64,000 nt of DNA from Gordius sp. MW1 (Eukaryota > Nematomorpha > Gordioida > Gordea > Gordiidae): positions 10,075,835-10,139,834 of the forward strand of contig OZ038527.1 of NCBI GenBank assembly GCA_964036665.1, in the 5' to 3' direction. The translations under genes were made by a program, and so were the position numbers. Every line of letters begins with the position of its first letter. Position 1 is the first letter of the stretch. The notes beneath the pieces were generated by a model, which made no database searches, was not told the origin of the DNA, and saw only the letters and a list, made by a program, of their open reading frames with translations. This document shows, piece after piece, positions 11,102 to 41,303 of this stretch.

Positions 11102-11935
11102 TTGTTCTTGTTACTACCATTGATAATATGACTTTATGGCCGTCCGCTGACCAATGAAAAAAATGACCATTGGCCAAAATGTGAATCGAAAATTTTTTTT
11201 TCGTTTTTTTTGACTCTTATGATTGTTCCTGTTACTACCATTGAAAATATGACTTTTTGGCCGTCCGCTGGCTGCTGACCATTGGAAAAAATGACCATTG
11301 GTCAAATTGTGAATCGAAAATTTTTTTTTCGTGTTTTTTTTGGTTAAAATTAATAATTAATTTGTGCCCCCCTTACAAGAGTCTATGCCTCTACTGATAT
11401 AGGTCCCTGTGCCCCCCCCCCCAACAAAAGCCTATGCCTCGCCTGATGTGGGTTCGAATCCCGGAGAGGCCAAATTTTTTTTTATTTTTTTTTTAAATTA
11501 CTGTATTGTTCTTGTTATTACCATTGCTAATTTGACTTTTTGGCTGTCCTTTGGCTGCTGACCAATGGAATAAAATGACCATTGGCCAAAATGTGAATCG
11601 AAATTAAGTTTTTCGTTTTTTTTTACTATCATGATTGTTCCTGTTACTACCATTGCTAATATGGCTTTTTGGCCGTTCGCTGGCTGCTGACCAATGGAAT
11701 AAAATTACCATTGGCTAAAATGTTAATAAAAAAAATTTTTCATTATTTTTGGCTCTTATGTATTAATAGACTGTCTCTTGGTACTGACCAATAAAAAAAA
11801 TGACCATTGGCTAAAGTGTGAATCGAACCTTTTTTTCGTTTTTTTGGCTAACATTGATTTATAGACCATCTGTTGGTACTGTTGGTCAAGACCAATGGAA
11901 AAAAATGACCATTGGCCAAAGTGTGGTTTAAAAAG
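11102..11935. repeat. Satellite, units of about 125 bp with an internal hairpin (copy 1)
   Basis: Four full units (from about 11102, 11223, 11503 and 11634) begin TTGTTCNTGTTACTACCATTG, and two shorter, more diverged units follow (11761-11935). Each carries GACCAATGG then A-rich DNA then CCATTGGCC, an inverted pair able to form a stem of seven or more pairs, followed by GTGAATCGAA and T runs. A C run and the second minihelix module interrupt the array near 11350-11500. The many short minus-strand frames here are only the repeat translated. Confidence 0.85.
11436..11470 (+). repeat. tRNA minihelix-like module 2
   Basis: GCCTC at 11436 pairs with GAGGC at 11466-11470 around GGGTTCGAATCCC, which fits the B box of a Pol III promoter. 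Like module 1 it lies between units of the hairpin satellite. The counterpart in copy 2 is at 40804-40838. Confidence 0.5.
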
Positions 11936-12470
11936 TTTCAATTTAGCAGCTGTAAATTTTTTGAGAAATGCTTACGATAACTTACTTATCTTTTTTCCTC
12001 TTAGTACTATAAATCTACAAGCATAAGAAACAATTAATAAAAAATTGCTATTTAAAGGCAATTTTATTTTTTTGTCAATTTTAAAATTATTATTATTTAT
12101 TTATGGAAAATGTTCAATAATTATCATGTTAAAAACCATTAGTCTCAACCTGGTTCATATTTCTATGAAGCGACCTCCCGTTTAACTTTCACTAGTCAAA
12201 TAGCAATTAATATAATCGAATTCTCTATGAAGGTTAAAAAAATTGTTTAGTAGTCTTGTTAACTTTTGTTAAAAAAAAATAATTTTAGCGTTCTAAAATG
12301 CATCAGAAATTCCCTCCCGATTTGAGATTTAATCCAGTTATATTATTTGTTATGCAATCATGACGATTCCTACATAAATTGCATAGCAAATAAGCTTTGT
12401 TTATACTAAGTATAAAAGAGTAATCGATGTGTATGAATGTGAAGTAGACACTGGGAAAAGCTTAACGAGA
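11936..12470. other. AT-rich, non-coding
   Basis: Nothing gene-like is seen. ATTCCCTCCCGATTTGAG near 12309 echoes the interior of the MITE at 2336-2551, and ATAAATTGCATAGCAAATAA near 12372 is another instance of the TTGCATAGCAA repeat. Confidence 0.5.
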
Positions 12471-12575
12471 GTCTGGGGGCGGAGCCCCCAGGAGCGGGGG
12501 TTTGGGGGCGTAGCCCCCCCCCCACGGGGGTTTGAGGGCGAAGCCCCCAACGGGGGTCTGGGGGCGAAGCCCTCC
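12471..12575. repeat. GGGGGCG(A/T)AGCCCCC palindrome cluster (copy 1)
   Basis: Three or four successive modules of the form GGGGGCGNAGCCCCC, separated by GGGGTTTG or GGGGTCTG, each able to fold into a short hairpin. A shortened version lies inside the hAT element at 31159-31220. The counterpart in copy 2 is at about 41839-41949, with two extra C. An open frame crosses it only in copy 2 and is not credible. Confidence 0.75.
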
Positions 12576-12933
12576 GTTACGCCCGAATGGCGTATTTGAT
12601 CAAGTTTTTATAGGCATTTTCGCGATGTTGGTTATATAGTTTGCACGTGGTATATTAGTAATTGTCTTAAATACTATCAACTTATTCAAACTATACAAAT
12701 TTATTCGAACAAATTTAGGGTGTATTCTAAAACTCTTAAATAGCAAAGGTCCTTAGACGACTCTCTTAATTTAAAACGTTTAATTTTGTTGAAAAATCTC
12801 CAAAAGCAAGGCTCGTAAAGTAGCGCGCTACATCCACAACTATGCGCGCTAATACCGCTAAAAATTTTAAAAATTTATTTTTATTTTGAAAGTTTAAAGT
12901 CAATACTTAACCATATGATTTTATAGTTATCCT

Positions 12934-13655
12934 CATAGATTCATTATCGGGAATGTTAGAGGGTGTTAAAAACAAATTAAATTATTATAATATTTCGTCT
13001 TTATAAAAGACATCTTCAGAAAAATAAAAAACAAAATAAATGTAATAAAATAGAATATAAACTAAAGAGAATGTTCTAATGGAAGTGGCAAGTTTCTGTG
13101 TAGCCAAGGGTAAAGGGGTACCCTTCCCATATCTTCATGTGGGGTTAAGTCTTCTAAGACAGAAGGACTCTAACGTCTTACTTTCAAAATATGATTTTGT
13201 AAAAAGTAAAATTGATTGTTTAGGTTTTGACGTATGATTTTCTCTTGAAATGTGGTTGAATACTTCTGTTGGTATCACGTTGGGGCGATATAAAGCCACC
13301 AAGTGCTCTTTAAACTTGACTTTTAAGTCTCTTCCGATGTAAAACTGGTTGCAATCCTTACATGTTATTTTATAGATTACGTTTTTGTCTGTAAATTGGA
13401 CTCATAGTTATTTTGTAAGGTGGTTAAGAGTGATTGGTTGGGTTTTTGCGTAATCGTTATGTTATAAATATTGTTACTTTTTAGTATTTTTTAATGCTTT
13501 TGATAAATCAAAATGGTAGTGATGGATGATGTGGGAAATGTATAGAAGTTTTATCACTATTTTTTTGATTATTTCCAGACAAAAAACATTAAAATATTAT
13601 TAATAACTATAATGTGTTTTTAACACCCTCTAACATTCCCGATAATAAATCTATG
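12934..13655 (-). mobile_element. Element with 40-bp inverted repeats around a GIY-YIG relic (copy 1)
   Basis: 12934-12973 (beginning CATAGATTCATTATCGGG) matches the reverse complement of 13616-13655 at 39 of 40 positions. The 722-bp span contains the minus-strand GIY-YIG fragment described separately. Whether the repeats are termini of a DNA transposon that captured the fragment, or an inverted pair of Penelope-like flanks, I cannot tell. No target duplication is obvious. Confidence 0.75.
13231..13401 (-). pseudogene. GIY-YIG endonuclease fragment, Penelope-like (copy 1)
   Basis: One minus-strand frame reads NVIYKITCKDCNQFYIGRDL followed by KVKFKEHLVALYRPN. The VIYKI...FYIGR spacing is the GIY-YIG signature, and the CxxC pair between the two halves is typical of the endonuclease domain of Penelope-like retroelements. 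The remainder of the domain and the reverse transcriptase are absent, and the frame has no start codon, so it is a relic. Homing-type GIY-YIG enzymes are an alternative source. Confidence 0.75.
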
Positions 13656-14213
13656 AAGAACATTGATTATGAGGGTAAAAATCTTCGAAAATATTTTATA
13701 ATTTATTGCGTGAGATTCGGGTTGAAAAATGCTTTAACCGTATGTTAAAATAGTCTAAGAATGTGATTTAAACCGCTTTATAAAAGCCTTATTTGCTTAA
13801 AGCATAAATGCATCAAATTCAAAATTGTCATTAATAATGAGTACACTCGTCATGCAATCATTGCCACTTGATGAGCAGGTTGTATTTGATTTAATTTTTG
13901 AAAAAAACATTAGAGATTGCAAAAACTCGTTAAACGGATTGTAAAACGTTCAAAAATACAATTTAAGGATTTTTCGATTTCGTATAACGATCATTTCAAA
14001 AAAAAAAAAATTAAGTTGTCGAGGGGCGTCGAGAGCGAGACATTGATAATTTAGGTCTTTAACTCCATCGCTATTAAATAGTATAATTAAAAATTTATTT
14101 CTATTACACTTAGCATTTCAAATAGTTGTTAGATTATAATATTAGATTGCTATATGTTTTTTTAAATTTTATAATGGTAGAATATTGTTTTAGTGATATT
14201 AAAGAGTACCTGG
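13656..14213. other. AT-rich, non-coding
   Basis: No frame or repeat of note apart from an A run near 13998 and TTGTCGAGGGGCGTCGAGAG just after it. Confidence 0.5.
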
Positions 14214-14217
14214 TTAA

Positions 14218-14777
14218 CCCTCGAGAGCATTTGTGGGACACCACGGACCCCACGATAGTTATAAACTTAAATATAAAACGCGTCTAAAGACGAATTGATC
14301 TGGCCTTTTCAGTAGTCTAATATTTTACCAAGAATGTAACTTTTGGCCCACTACCTTTTAAAATATAGCATCTTTTTGGCCACAGGGGTCCTGTGTACCC
14401 CACGGATAAATATTTGTATTTTTTTATATCTTATATGTTTGTGCAATTATATTTTCTATGCATTTCCGACTTTCTTTTAATAAAAAATCATTTAATTTTG
14501 ATTCATTTTATAGTATATGATGTTAAGAGGTAAAATGAGACGAGGCATTGAAATAAAAAAAATAATATGACTTCAGAAAAATGTTAATAATTTTTGTAAT
14601 ATTGTTTAATTATTTATCAAAATTTATACCATCAATTAAAAGTCCTTTGCAAACATATATTCAAAATATGAGATAATTTTAACTAATAATTCGATAGTTA
14701 TAGGAAGTTAAAAAACGTGGACAAATATACCCCACGAATGCTCTCGCGTTCGGAGTTTTCAGGAATGCTCTCGAGGG
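14218..14777. mobile_element. piggyBac-type MITE, TTAA target (copy 1)
   Basis: The ends CCCTCGAGAGCATT and AATGCTCTCGAGGG are exact 14-bp inverted repeats, each bordered by TTAA (14214-14217, 14778-14781), the target of piggyBac elements. The interior is non-coding; near 14740 a second CGAATGCTCTCGCGTTCGG lies just inside the right end, a possible subterminal repeat. The 63-codon frame starting at 14717 crosses the right end and is not a gene. Confidence 0.88.
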
Positions 14778-14781
14778 TTAA

Positions 14782-16489
14782 TGAACTATACCTGAAATTT
14801 TTACACGTAAACAGAAAACTTATTAAGAAATCAAATGGTTACTATGTTAAGGATAATTTTCTGCGTAAAAAAACAGCAAAATTTTGCAACCAGAAAACAG
14901 GTACTTAAAATGAAACTTATTTAGTTTGTTAGAGAAGGATTTAAGGGTGGTTATGGATCCTGGTGGAAAAAAAACGAATCCTTACTTTGTATCACAATGG
15001 TATGGAAGGAACTATTGTGGGACAAAGGGTCACATCTTGAAAGAAACCGCACAAGGACCAAGATTAGTGAAAAGTATTGGTTATAATTTTATGCACTAAA
15101 TAATTTTATATAGGTATTGGTGGCCTCATTTGACTGAGGATGTCACAGCATTTATCAATAAATGGGCTTCTTACCCCTTTAATTATTCCAAAGATTGTCA
15201 CGCAATATAATTCAACACAATTTTGATCATTCATTTCAATTATATCTATGATGATTGTTTATAAAATATTTTTAATTGTTACAATTGTTTTACATATATT
15301 GTTTTTACTTTACATTTGCTTCAAATATAGCCATATTTTTTTGTCTTTTTAAAACCACCTCATTCTATAAAAAATTAATACCTTTCTAATTTATCAGATT
15401 TGTTTAAATTTTATGCTAGAACACATCACGGTTTGATAACTAAATTGCCCGCCAAGCCAGCCCAATCCTTTATGCCAAATTCCCTCATGGTGTCCAAACT
15501 GCGGGACCCAAAATGACTTTTGTAAATTTCAGGCATTATTTTTGTCTTATTTTTGAAACTTTTTGATTTAATTCTAGAATTTTTATAAATAAAAAAATGA
15601 CAAAAAAATAGTAAACGATATAAAAAATCTCATTGTTATGGTGCCCGCCCAGGCCTAATGAAAATCTTAATTTACGACGGTTGCCTGCCAGGCCCCGTGG
15701 CGGGGTGAGCCCAGCAGCTGGCCCGACTTTTTGCGTGTCTATTTTTTATTTTAACAAATAAAATGGCGGAATTTTTTTTGCAGCTTTCCTCCCCCCTACG
15801 CGCCTGTCAGGGATTATAAGATCCTTCATATATAATATAATTATTCAAGTTCCCCACTGTTTTTATAATAGTTTACAAAACTTAATATAAAGTAACTGAT
15901 TGACGTTAAATCAGCCAATATTTTTTTGCTATAAAAATGAATTTTGTAAAAAATTGTTATAATTGAATAAATTAATCGAATTTGTTTAAAATAGTTTAAA
16001 AAAATTAATACAAAATAATTGATTGGCGTTAAATCAGCCAAATAATATATATATGATTGACATTTTGATTGACGTGGAGAATATTTGAAATAACCTAAGA
16101 ACTGGATGTTACACCTGACTGTGCGAATATAAAGCGCCGAAGGTATGTAATTCTGGTGCTGTGGGATGCTATTGCGATTCCAAAAAATTCTTTTCGTACC
16201 TGCTTGATGATCGGAAGATGCGGGTAGACAATACGACGCGATGATATGTAACGTCATGCATAAAAGTTGCCTGTACAGGGCAGTGTGGTCAGTATGCGCT
16301 GAATGGTAATGCCAGTGCATAGGAATGGTAGGGCCAGCCCGAAAAAATTGCCGGTACAGAGCAGTGCGTGTAACGATGATCCGGGTATAAAGTTTAGTAT
16401 TATGCAAGCCGCACCTAGAACCCAGATGCGAAATTATTTTCGAAGGCTTTATGCCCGTAATGATTTGTTTCTGGCTATACATCGTATCA
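14782..16489. other. AT-rich stretch with GC-rich islets and an internal direct repeat
   Basis: At 15440-15480 and 15640-15740 there are GC-rich CCCGCCCAGG / GGCCCCGTGGCGGGG islets like those in the hAT-type MITEs, and 15783-15804 ends CTACGCGCCTGT, like one end of the GGCGTAGCC elements. Between 15841 and 16060 a unit with TTGACGTTAAATCAGCCAA is present twice. A 213-codon minus-strand frame (15841-16482) spans this repeat; it has no known motif and a single substitution changes its end in copy 2, so I do not call it a gene. Confidence 0.45.
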
Positions 16490-17175
16490 CCTCTAACTAG
16501 GTTGGATGAGGTCGGATTTCCTGTGTGGACAAATATTTTTGCTGGTTGCGCATGGTTTGATATATATTTGGTTGGTTACCGGAACGTCGCACGTGATTTT
16601 ATGAGAGGTAATACCATCGTAGTCATGTCCAGTGTTACCGGTTGTGGCGTCAATACCTCACAGTTATGGTAGGCGGAGTTGCATGTTTTGCAAGATACGC
16701 CTGGAGACAATTTTTTACACTTAGTGATGTCGCTGGTGCCAGGTCGGTGCCTTAGCTATGTGTGGTATAGCGACGTCGCTAATTTAACGGAAATATTGGT
16801 CAAGAGGCTAGCAGCTCTGATTGGGGAGCAGCCTGAGCAACTTAGCGTGGCGAGGATGTTTCCTTCTGAGATCGCTTTCTTGAAGGAAAGCAAGGAATCT
16901 TTTTTAGGTTGCATTACCAAAAACTTTGGGTTGAGTATCCTGAGTCCAACGACACCCAGATATACGTGGTCAATCGTTAGCCATCCAGGACCGATTGAAA
17001 GACCGAGCCAGAGAACGATCAAACGTTTAATGCAGTCTGATACGTATGCCCGAACAAGCTACCAAAGAAAAACGTATGCTCTCTGTCAGACTCTCAGGTT
17101 CGGCGACCGCGTCGATAGAGGTCAACACTTGGGTCGGAGGAAGTTATCTTGGAGAGAATGGTTTTGATGGTCGCA
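16490..17175 (+). repeat. Dispersed repeat, member A (copy 1)
   Basis: From GAGGTCGGATTTCCTG (about 16508) to GGAAGTTATCTTGGAGA this aligns over about 700 bp with 26552-27360, at much lower identity than the large duplication. The shared blocks include GTCAATACCTCACAG and TTGGTTGGTTNCC. Member A has an open frame of 162 codons (16679-17167) that is broken in member B, so it may be non-coding. Member B follows directly on the 3' end of the RTE-like LINE, so this could be LINE 3' sequence. The counterpart in copy 2 is at 45864-46549. Confidence 0.6.
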
Positions 17176-18126
17176 CATTACCCCTTCCCCTCTCTGTAAG
17201 ATGCCAACTTTAATGGGACTTTCTTCGTACTCTGACCTCCTCGATATATATTATTCTCCCCATTAATCGCGTTTGAATTTTAATTTACTATCGTATTTTT
17301 CCTAGTTCCCAACGTAAACATTTTCGCATTCTTTATTTTTCCTTATACTTCGCGCGATTGACAATTTGGGAGTTGTTATGAGTATATTTATGCGTGGTTC
17401 TAAAATTCTTTTTATATCTTAAATAAAATGAGTAAGTTTTTGGTAATTTCAACAATAACTAACTAAGCAGATAATGCAGCAAAAAATAACCTTAACAAGC
17501 AATTTTTGGTCAGCCGATAACATTTCAGTTCAGATTTAATCCATAAAAATTTTAGTCAAATATTTTTATACGAAGGCAAAAGCCAAAATGTATAAAATTT
17601 ATTTCAAAAATCATGATTTGCTAAGGGCCATAGATTTCGTAAACTTGTTCATTATTTTATTTTTGATAATAAACATTCCATTATGCTACTTAATTGTTAA
17701 TTTTAAAAAAATTGTCAACGAGGTCTGGTAGATTTAATATTTAGAACAAAGTTTATTTTTTAATGACATGAGCACAATTGTAGCATTATTCAAAGCTTAG
17801 GGACATGATAACAACAAGACTAGCTTTGAGATTTGATTCCGTTTTTAGAGACATTGCTGATCAAGCGAATTTATAATAAAAAAGTATTTAACTCAAACGC
17901 GTTGTATGACCTAAGACTATGCCTCACATTTTAAATTAAATCAAGTTTTAAATAACTCCCAAAGTTTGCTATAGAATGTTGCAATGCCCAGTAACACTTT
18001 AAAAAATCCAGCGTTTTTTAAGAATGATATTCCACTTTAATTTAATAAGGAATATAAAAAGACATAGGAAGATTTAAATATATATAAAATAACAATTAAG
18101 GTCGGACGAACGTGTTAATAGAAAAT
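17176..18126. other. AT-rich DNA downstream of the AChBP-like stop
   Basis: On the minus strand this is the 3' flank of the AChBP-like gene. Several AATAAA/ATTAAA words occur (for example near 18035), so a poly(A) site is likely, but none can be singled out. No transmembrane-helix-coding exon of a receptor is visible here. Confidence 0.5.
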
Positions 18127-36397
<18,271 letters not shown>

Positions 36398-37297
36398 CAG
36401 TTGAAATCAGAGTAAAAAGTTTTTTAAAGGATAGTAGAATATAATGAATGCAGCAATGCGATGACCTGAATCTTTCGCGGTCATTTCGAGGTAGTTGATA
36501 AATTTGAGCTACATTGTAATTTCTTAGCCAAAATGATATTAAAAAGGTTATTAAACTTCTATCTAAATTAAATAATTTATTCCAGTAGATAAAATTATTA
36601 TGCATTAACATGGTTTCAAAAACATTGCTTCGGGGGGTTTTGCAATTTACATGTAGACGCAGCGCAGCATTTAAATCGTTAAAAATAAATTTGCATTATA
36701 CTTATTTAGCTTAACAAACTTGCTATTCTTATTTATAATTTTGATAAATTTTGGGGGCAAGTTTCTCTTTATAAAAATAAAAAATTGTATTTTACTAATA
36801 CAGGCGCGTAGCCACGATTTTCTCACGTAGAGGGGGGAGGGGGGTGGAAGCTCTTAAAAAAATTCACAACAATTTTGTTGTAATTAAAAATAAAGATTAA
36901 CCAACTACAAAGTCGGGCCCGCTGCCGAGCCCTCTCGGCCTAGCCGTGCAAGCAACCGTCATAAATTAGATTTTTAGTAGGTCCATGCAGGCGCCATAAC
37001 AAGATTAGAGCAATGCGGGCTTAATGAGAACTTTCATATACTTACTATTTTTTGTCACTTTCTATTAAAGAATTGGAGAATTAAATAAAAAATTAAAATA
37101 TTCGAATATATGACAAAATTAATGCTTGAAATTTTAAATCATCATTTTGGGCCCAGCAGTTCGGACAGCTCTTATGATTTGGGCATCGTTAAACCTAGTC
37201 TTAGAAAGGTTTGGACGGGCCCTATCATACACTTTATTTATCAGAGCGTGATGGGTTCTGGCAGAAAAATGTAGACAAATATGATCATTGATAAAGG
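36398..37297. other. 5' flank of the AChBP-like gene to the duplication junction
   Basis: On the minus strand this is the only upstream sequence the copy 1 gene has before copy 2 begins; any promoter must lie here or beyond. A single GGCGTAGCC-type end (CAGGCGCGTAGCCACG, about 36804) and GC-rich islets (36910-36970, 37150-37220) are transposon debris. The junction at 37297/37298 reads GATAAAGG|AATAACATC. Confidence 0.6.
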
Positions 37298-37386
37298 AAT
37301 AACATCAGATAAATTATTTTATAAATAAGATACAAGGGAAAGTTTATGAGCCATATGGGTACTAAGCATTATTTATTGAAAGTCAT

Positions 37387-37826
37387 CAGAGGTCAGTTTT
37401 GTTAAGCCCCAACCCGGGTGGTCCGATTTTATATCTAAGATGCCCATCCGAGCCTGCCCGAACCCTTACACATGTCCGCCCGGACATGCCCGAATTATAA
37501 GAGCTGCACGACCCGAAATTATGCTTTTTAGATTTTTCATTAGTAATATCTTCATCATATTTTCCAAAATTTTCAATTTAATTTTCTATTTTTATGGATA
37601 AGGATTTGGATTAACAAATATTATACTATTAAAAAGAAAAGACAGAATAATCACGAAGAAAACAAAATAAAACATGATTCAAAAAAATTATCATTGAGTC
37701 CGAATCGCCCGAATCTTATTATGATGCCCGCTTGAGCCCACCCAAAATTCTAAATTTAGTAAAGTTGCCCGCCTCGTGGACCGGGCGGCTAGGTTTGGGC
37801 AGCGGGTCGGGCTTTTCTGGTCTCTG
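37387..37826. mobile_element. hAT-type MITE, 440 bp (copy 2)
   Basis: Second-copy counterpart of the element at 8022-8461. It has the same ends and the same 7/8 target duplication, so the insertion predates the large duplication. Confidence 0.75.
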
Positions 37827-40468
37827 ATAGTCATAATCAATTAAATAATCATTTTTCAGTGTAATTTCATACAAAAAATTTTATTAGAAATATTTATATA
37901 AAAGCATAAGCGCATAAATAAAACTATATTATAATTTTTTTAAGCAAAAAAGAAATATTCAAAAATCATTGGAAATTTTAGAGGAAATTTCTCCCAAAGG
38001 TTTAAAAAGAGAACGACGTGTCTTTGGCCTAATTCCAAATTTATTTTTTCAAGTTACCATGGTATTATTTTGTGAATATTGCACCAAGAAAATATGAATA
38101 CTTTTCAATTATCTGTATTTTATCTTTTTATAAACACATATTCATAAAATTATGTTTATTCTACATTTTTTAATTAAAATCATGGCTGTTTTGATTCATT
38201 TTTAGGTATATTAAGTTAGGGGAACAAATAACATAAGGCATTTTTACATGGGCCGCAGGGTTGACCTAGGGAGGGGGGGGGGCAAAAAAAATTGAGCGCA
38301 AAAAAAGTTTAGAATATTTTTTGGCTCTCCTAAATAAAAACTCAACATTAATTAATATGAACAAAATTAAATAATTAAACGTTTTTTTCTTTTCAAGTTA
38401 AAAAATTGAAATTAAATGTAGTTTATTGGTATAACATAAAGCTATTTTTCTATTTCCGCCAACTGTACTATACCTTCAGACTTATATATTCTATTTTTTC
38501 CTATACCAACTTTCTGTGAACACTTATTGAACACAATCTATTCAACCGATTTTCCATCAACATATTCATGAAATTCAACTTTTAAATTGAATATTATTTG
38601 TCTAAAAAACTTAAATTACATGATTTGCAAAAAATTCTAATGTCTATATAAATTTAAATTTGGCGAAAAGAACTCAACTAGAAATCGCATATTATTCGGT
38701 TTCAATAACAATTTTACCGTGTAAATTTACCGCCTAAATTAATGTTAAGTTTAAAGAGGAGGGGCACAAGACAATTCTTTTAATTTTTAATGCTATTTGT
38801 ACAAAAAAATTTTATTTAGGGGCGCAGCAGCCCTCTCACGCCCGTGCATTTTTATTTCATCGAAAGGTTTATGTGTGTATAAAACTTATATAATCTTTAT
38901 AATAATATCCGATCCTTATCTAACTTTTTAAAGACAATCAAGATTATTTTATTAACTTATGTTTAAAAATTAAGGTGTTTATAAATAATGGTCTTAGAGT
39001 TAGGGAAGTTAAAAAATGGGGTAAAAGTACACCACTAATGCTCTCGCTATCGGGATTTTCACGATTACTCTTGCTTCTTAACCTAGGTGCAAAAAAAGGT
39101 AGGACTAACGAATTTTTAAATAAAGCCAAATTATCTTACCCATTTAAGCGGGTTATCCTAAATGCTCATACATTAAAAATGTCATTTTTAAATCTTGGTT
39201 GAAAGAAATGATAAGTGAAATGTAAAAAACATGAACAAATTCTATTGGGTCTTTTCCCCCACATATTTCTAGAAAACTTATAGTCATGTTTTAATATTTT
39301 TGAAAATATTAGGCTCATTAACCAAAACATTTATTTGTGTAAAACTATACAACATTTTTATAAGATATTTTAGGGTACTTAATACAATATCAATAACCGT
39401 TTTTGTATGACAATTTGAATTTGAAAATTATATTTTTTTAACTAAACACAATAATAACTTACTTTTTTTGTTCTTATATTTGAACGTTTTTACCAACCAT
39501 TACATTCAAATAAATAATAGATGCCTATTTTATTAAAGGCCTTTGAATAATGTTTTTTATATCCTGTTTTATTATAATTTTTTAGTAGGAAACCAAAAGG
39601 ACACTAGGAAAAGTATTTAAACCCCGGGGCCAATTTATTTAAAGAAAGGCATCACCAATATTTTTTAGAAAGAATGTTTTCTCCATGGCCATGTTATAAT
39701 ATTTAAATTTTAAACAAATGTTTTGCACTTGCTAACCTTCATAAATTTAATTTTGATCTTTTACATTAAATATAAAGGAAATATGATTTTTCAACTACCC
39801 ATTTTTATAAGATAAATTATATCAAACTGAGATCATTAGAAACTTGTGCCAATAAATACCTAAACAATAATGGTACCCGATTTCAAATTAATAAAGGAAA
39901 TTTTAAATTGAATAGGCACGCCGATAAAATAATGAGGACGGTAAATAAAGCATAAAGGTTTTAAACATTTATGCAGGTACATTCCCACAATGATATTTTT
40001 ATAGGCCCCAGTTCGCTGATTAAACCTTAAAACAGCGCAGCGCCAGGCCCGCACTAGATAATAGAAACCCAAAAAAATCGACATCGCTATAAGTTCCTGC
40101 CAACCTAAACATTTTAATATCAAGCATGCAACGGAACAGAACATGATTTTATGGTTAATTCATAAGAAGGAATTAGAATCCAATTCGGAGTGGTAAATAT
40201 TTATAACAAGCAATATATTTAATGGCATTGACTTATGACAGAGTATAAGACTGGTTTGGTTTCGCCTTTCATCGCCTACTTATTGGTTTTAATTGCTATG
40301 CAATTTATGGGCTCACTTTCCATTTTCCGATGTCACGCCGAACGTGTCACGCACCGTGTCCCCACCGAACGCGTCCGCGTCCGCATCTTACATACGCTTA
40401 TGCCTCTCGAGGCCTTGGGTTCGATTCCCGGAGAGGACAAAAAAATTTTTTTTAATTAAATTAATATA

Positions 40469-41303
40469 TTGTTCTTGTTACTACCATTGATAATATGACT
40501 TTATGGCCGTCCGCTGACCAATGAAAAAAATGACCATTGGCCAAAATGTGAATCGAAAATTTTTTTTTCGTTTTTTTTGACTCTTATGATTGTTCCTGTT
40601 ACTACCATTGAAAATATGACTTTTTGGCCGTCCGCTGGCTGCTGACCATTGGAAAAAATGACCATTGGTCAAATTGTGAATCGAAAATTTTTTTTTCGTG
40701 TTTTTTTTGGTTAAAATTAATAATTAATTTGTGCCCCCCTTACAAGAGTCTATGCCTCTACTGATATAGGTCCCTGTGCCCCCCCCCCCCAACAAAAGCC
40801 TATGCCTCGCCTGATGTGGGTTCGAATCCCGGAGAGGCCAAATTTTTTTTTATTTTTTTTTTAAATTACTGTATTGTTCTTGTTATTACCATTGCTAATT
40901 TGACTTTTTGGCTGTCCTTTGGCTGCTGACCAATGGAATAAAATGACCATTGGCCAAAATGTGAATCGAAATTAAGTTTTTCGTTTTTTTTTACTATCAT
41001 GATTGTTCCTGTTACTACCATTGCTAATATGGCTTTTTGGCCGTTCGCTGGCTGCTGACCAATGGAATAAAATTACCATTGGCTAAAATGTTAATAAAAA
41101 AAATTTTTCATTATTTTTGGCTCTTATGTATTAATAGACTGTCTCTTGGTACTGACCAATAAAAAAAATGACCATTGGCTAAAGTGTGAATCGAACCTTT
41201 TTTTCGTTTTTTTGGCTAACATTGATTTATAGACCATCTGTTGGTACTGTTGGTCAAGACCAATGGAAAAAAATGACCATTGGCCAAAGTGTGGTTTAAA
41301 AAG
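40469..41303. repeat. Satellite, units of about 125 bp (copy 2)
   Basis: Same array as 11102-11935. The C run in the middle is one base longer; otherwise it appears identical. Confidence 0.85.

Noticed and set aside
11035-11470. tRNA genes
   Set aside because: Only an acceptor stem and a T arm are present; there is no D arm or anticodon arm.
15841-16482. 213-codon minus-strand frame, one of the longest in the window
   Set aside because: It spans an internal direct repeat, shows no known motif, and its end is altered by a single base in copy 2 (15892 G to T) with no sign of constraint.
37290-37305. Transposon-mediated origin of the large duplication
   Set aside because: No inverted end, LTR or target duplication lies at the 37297/37298 junction, and no microhomology is visible on its left side; the right outer edge is outside the window.
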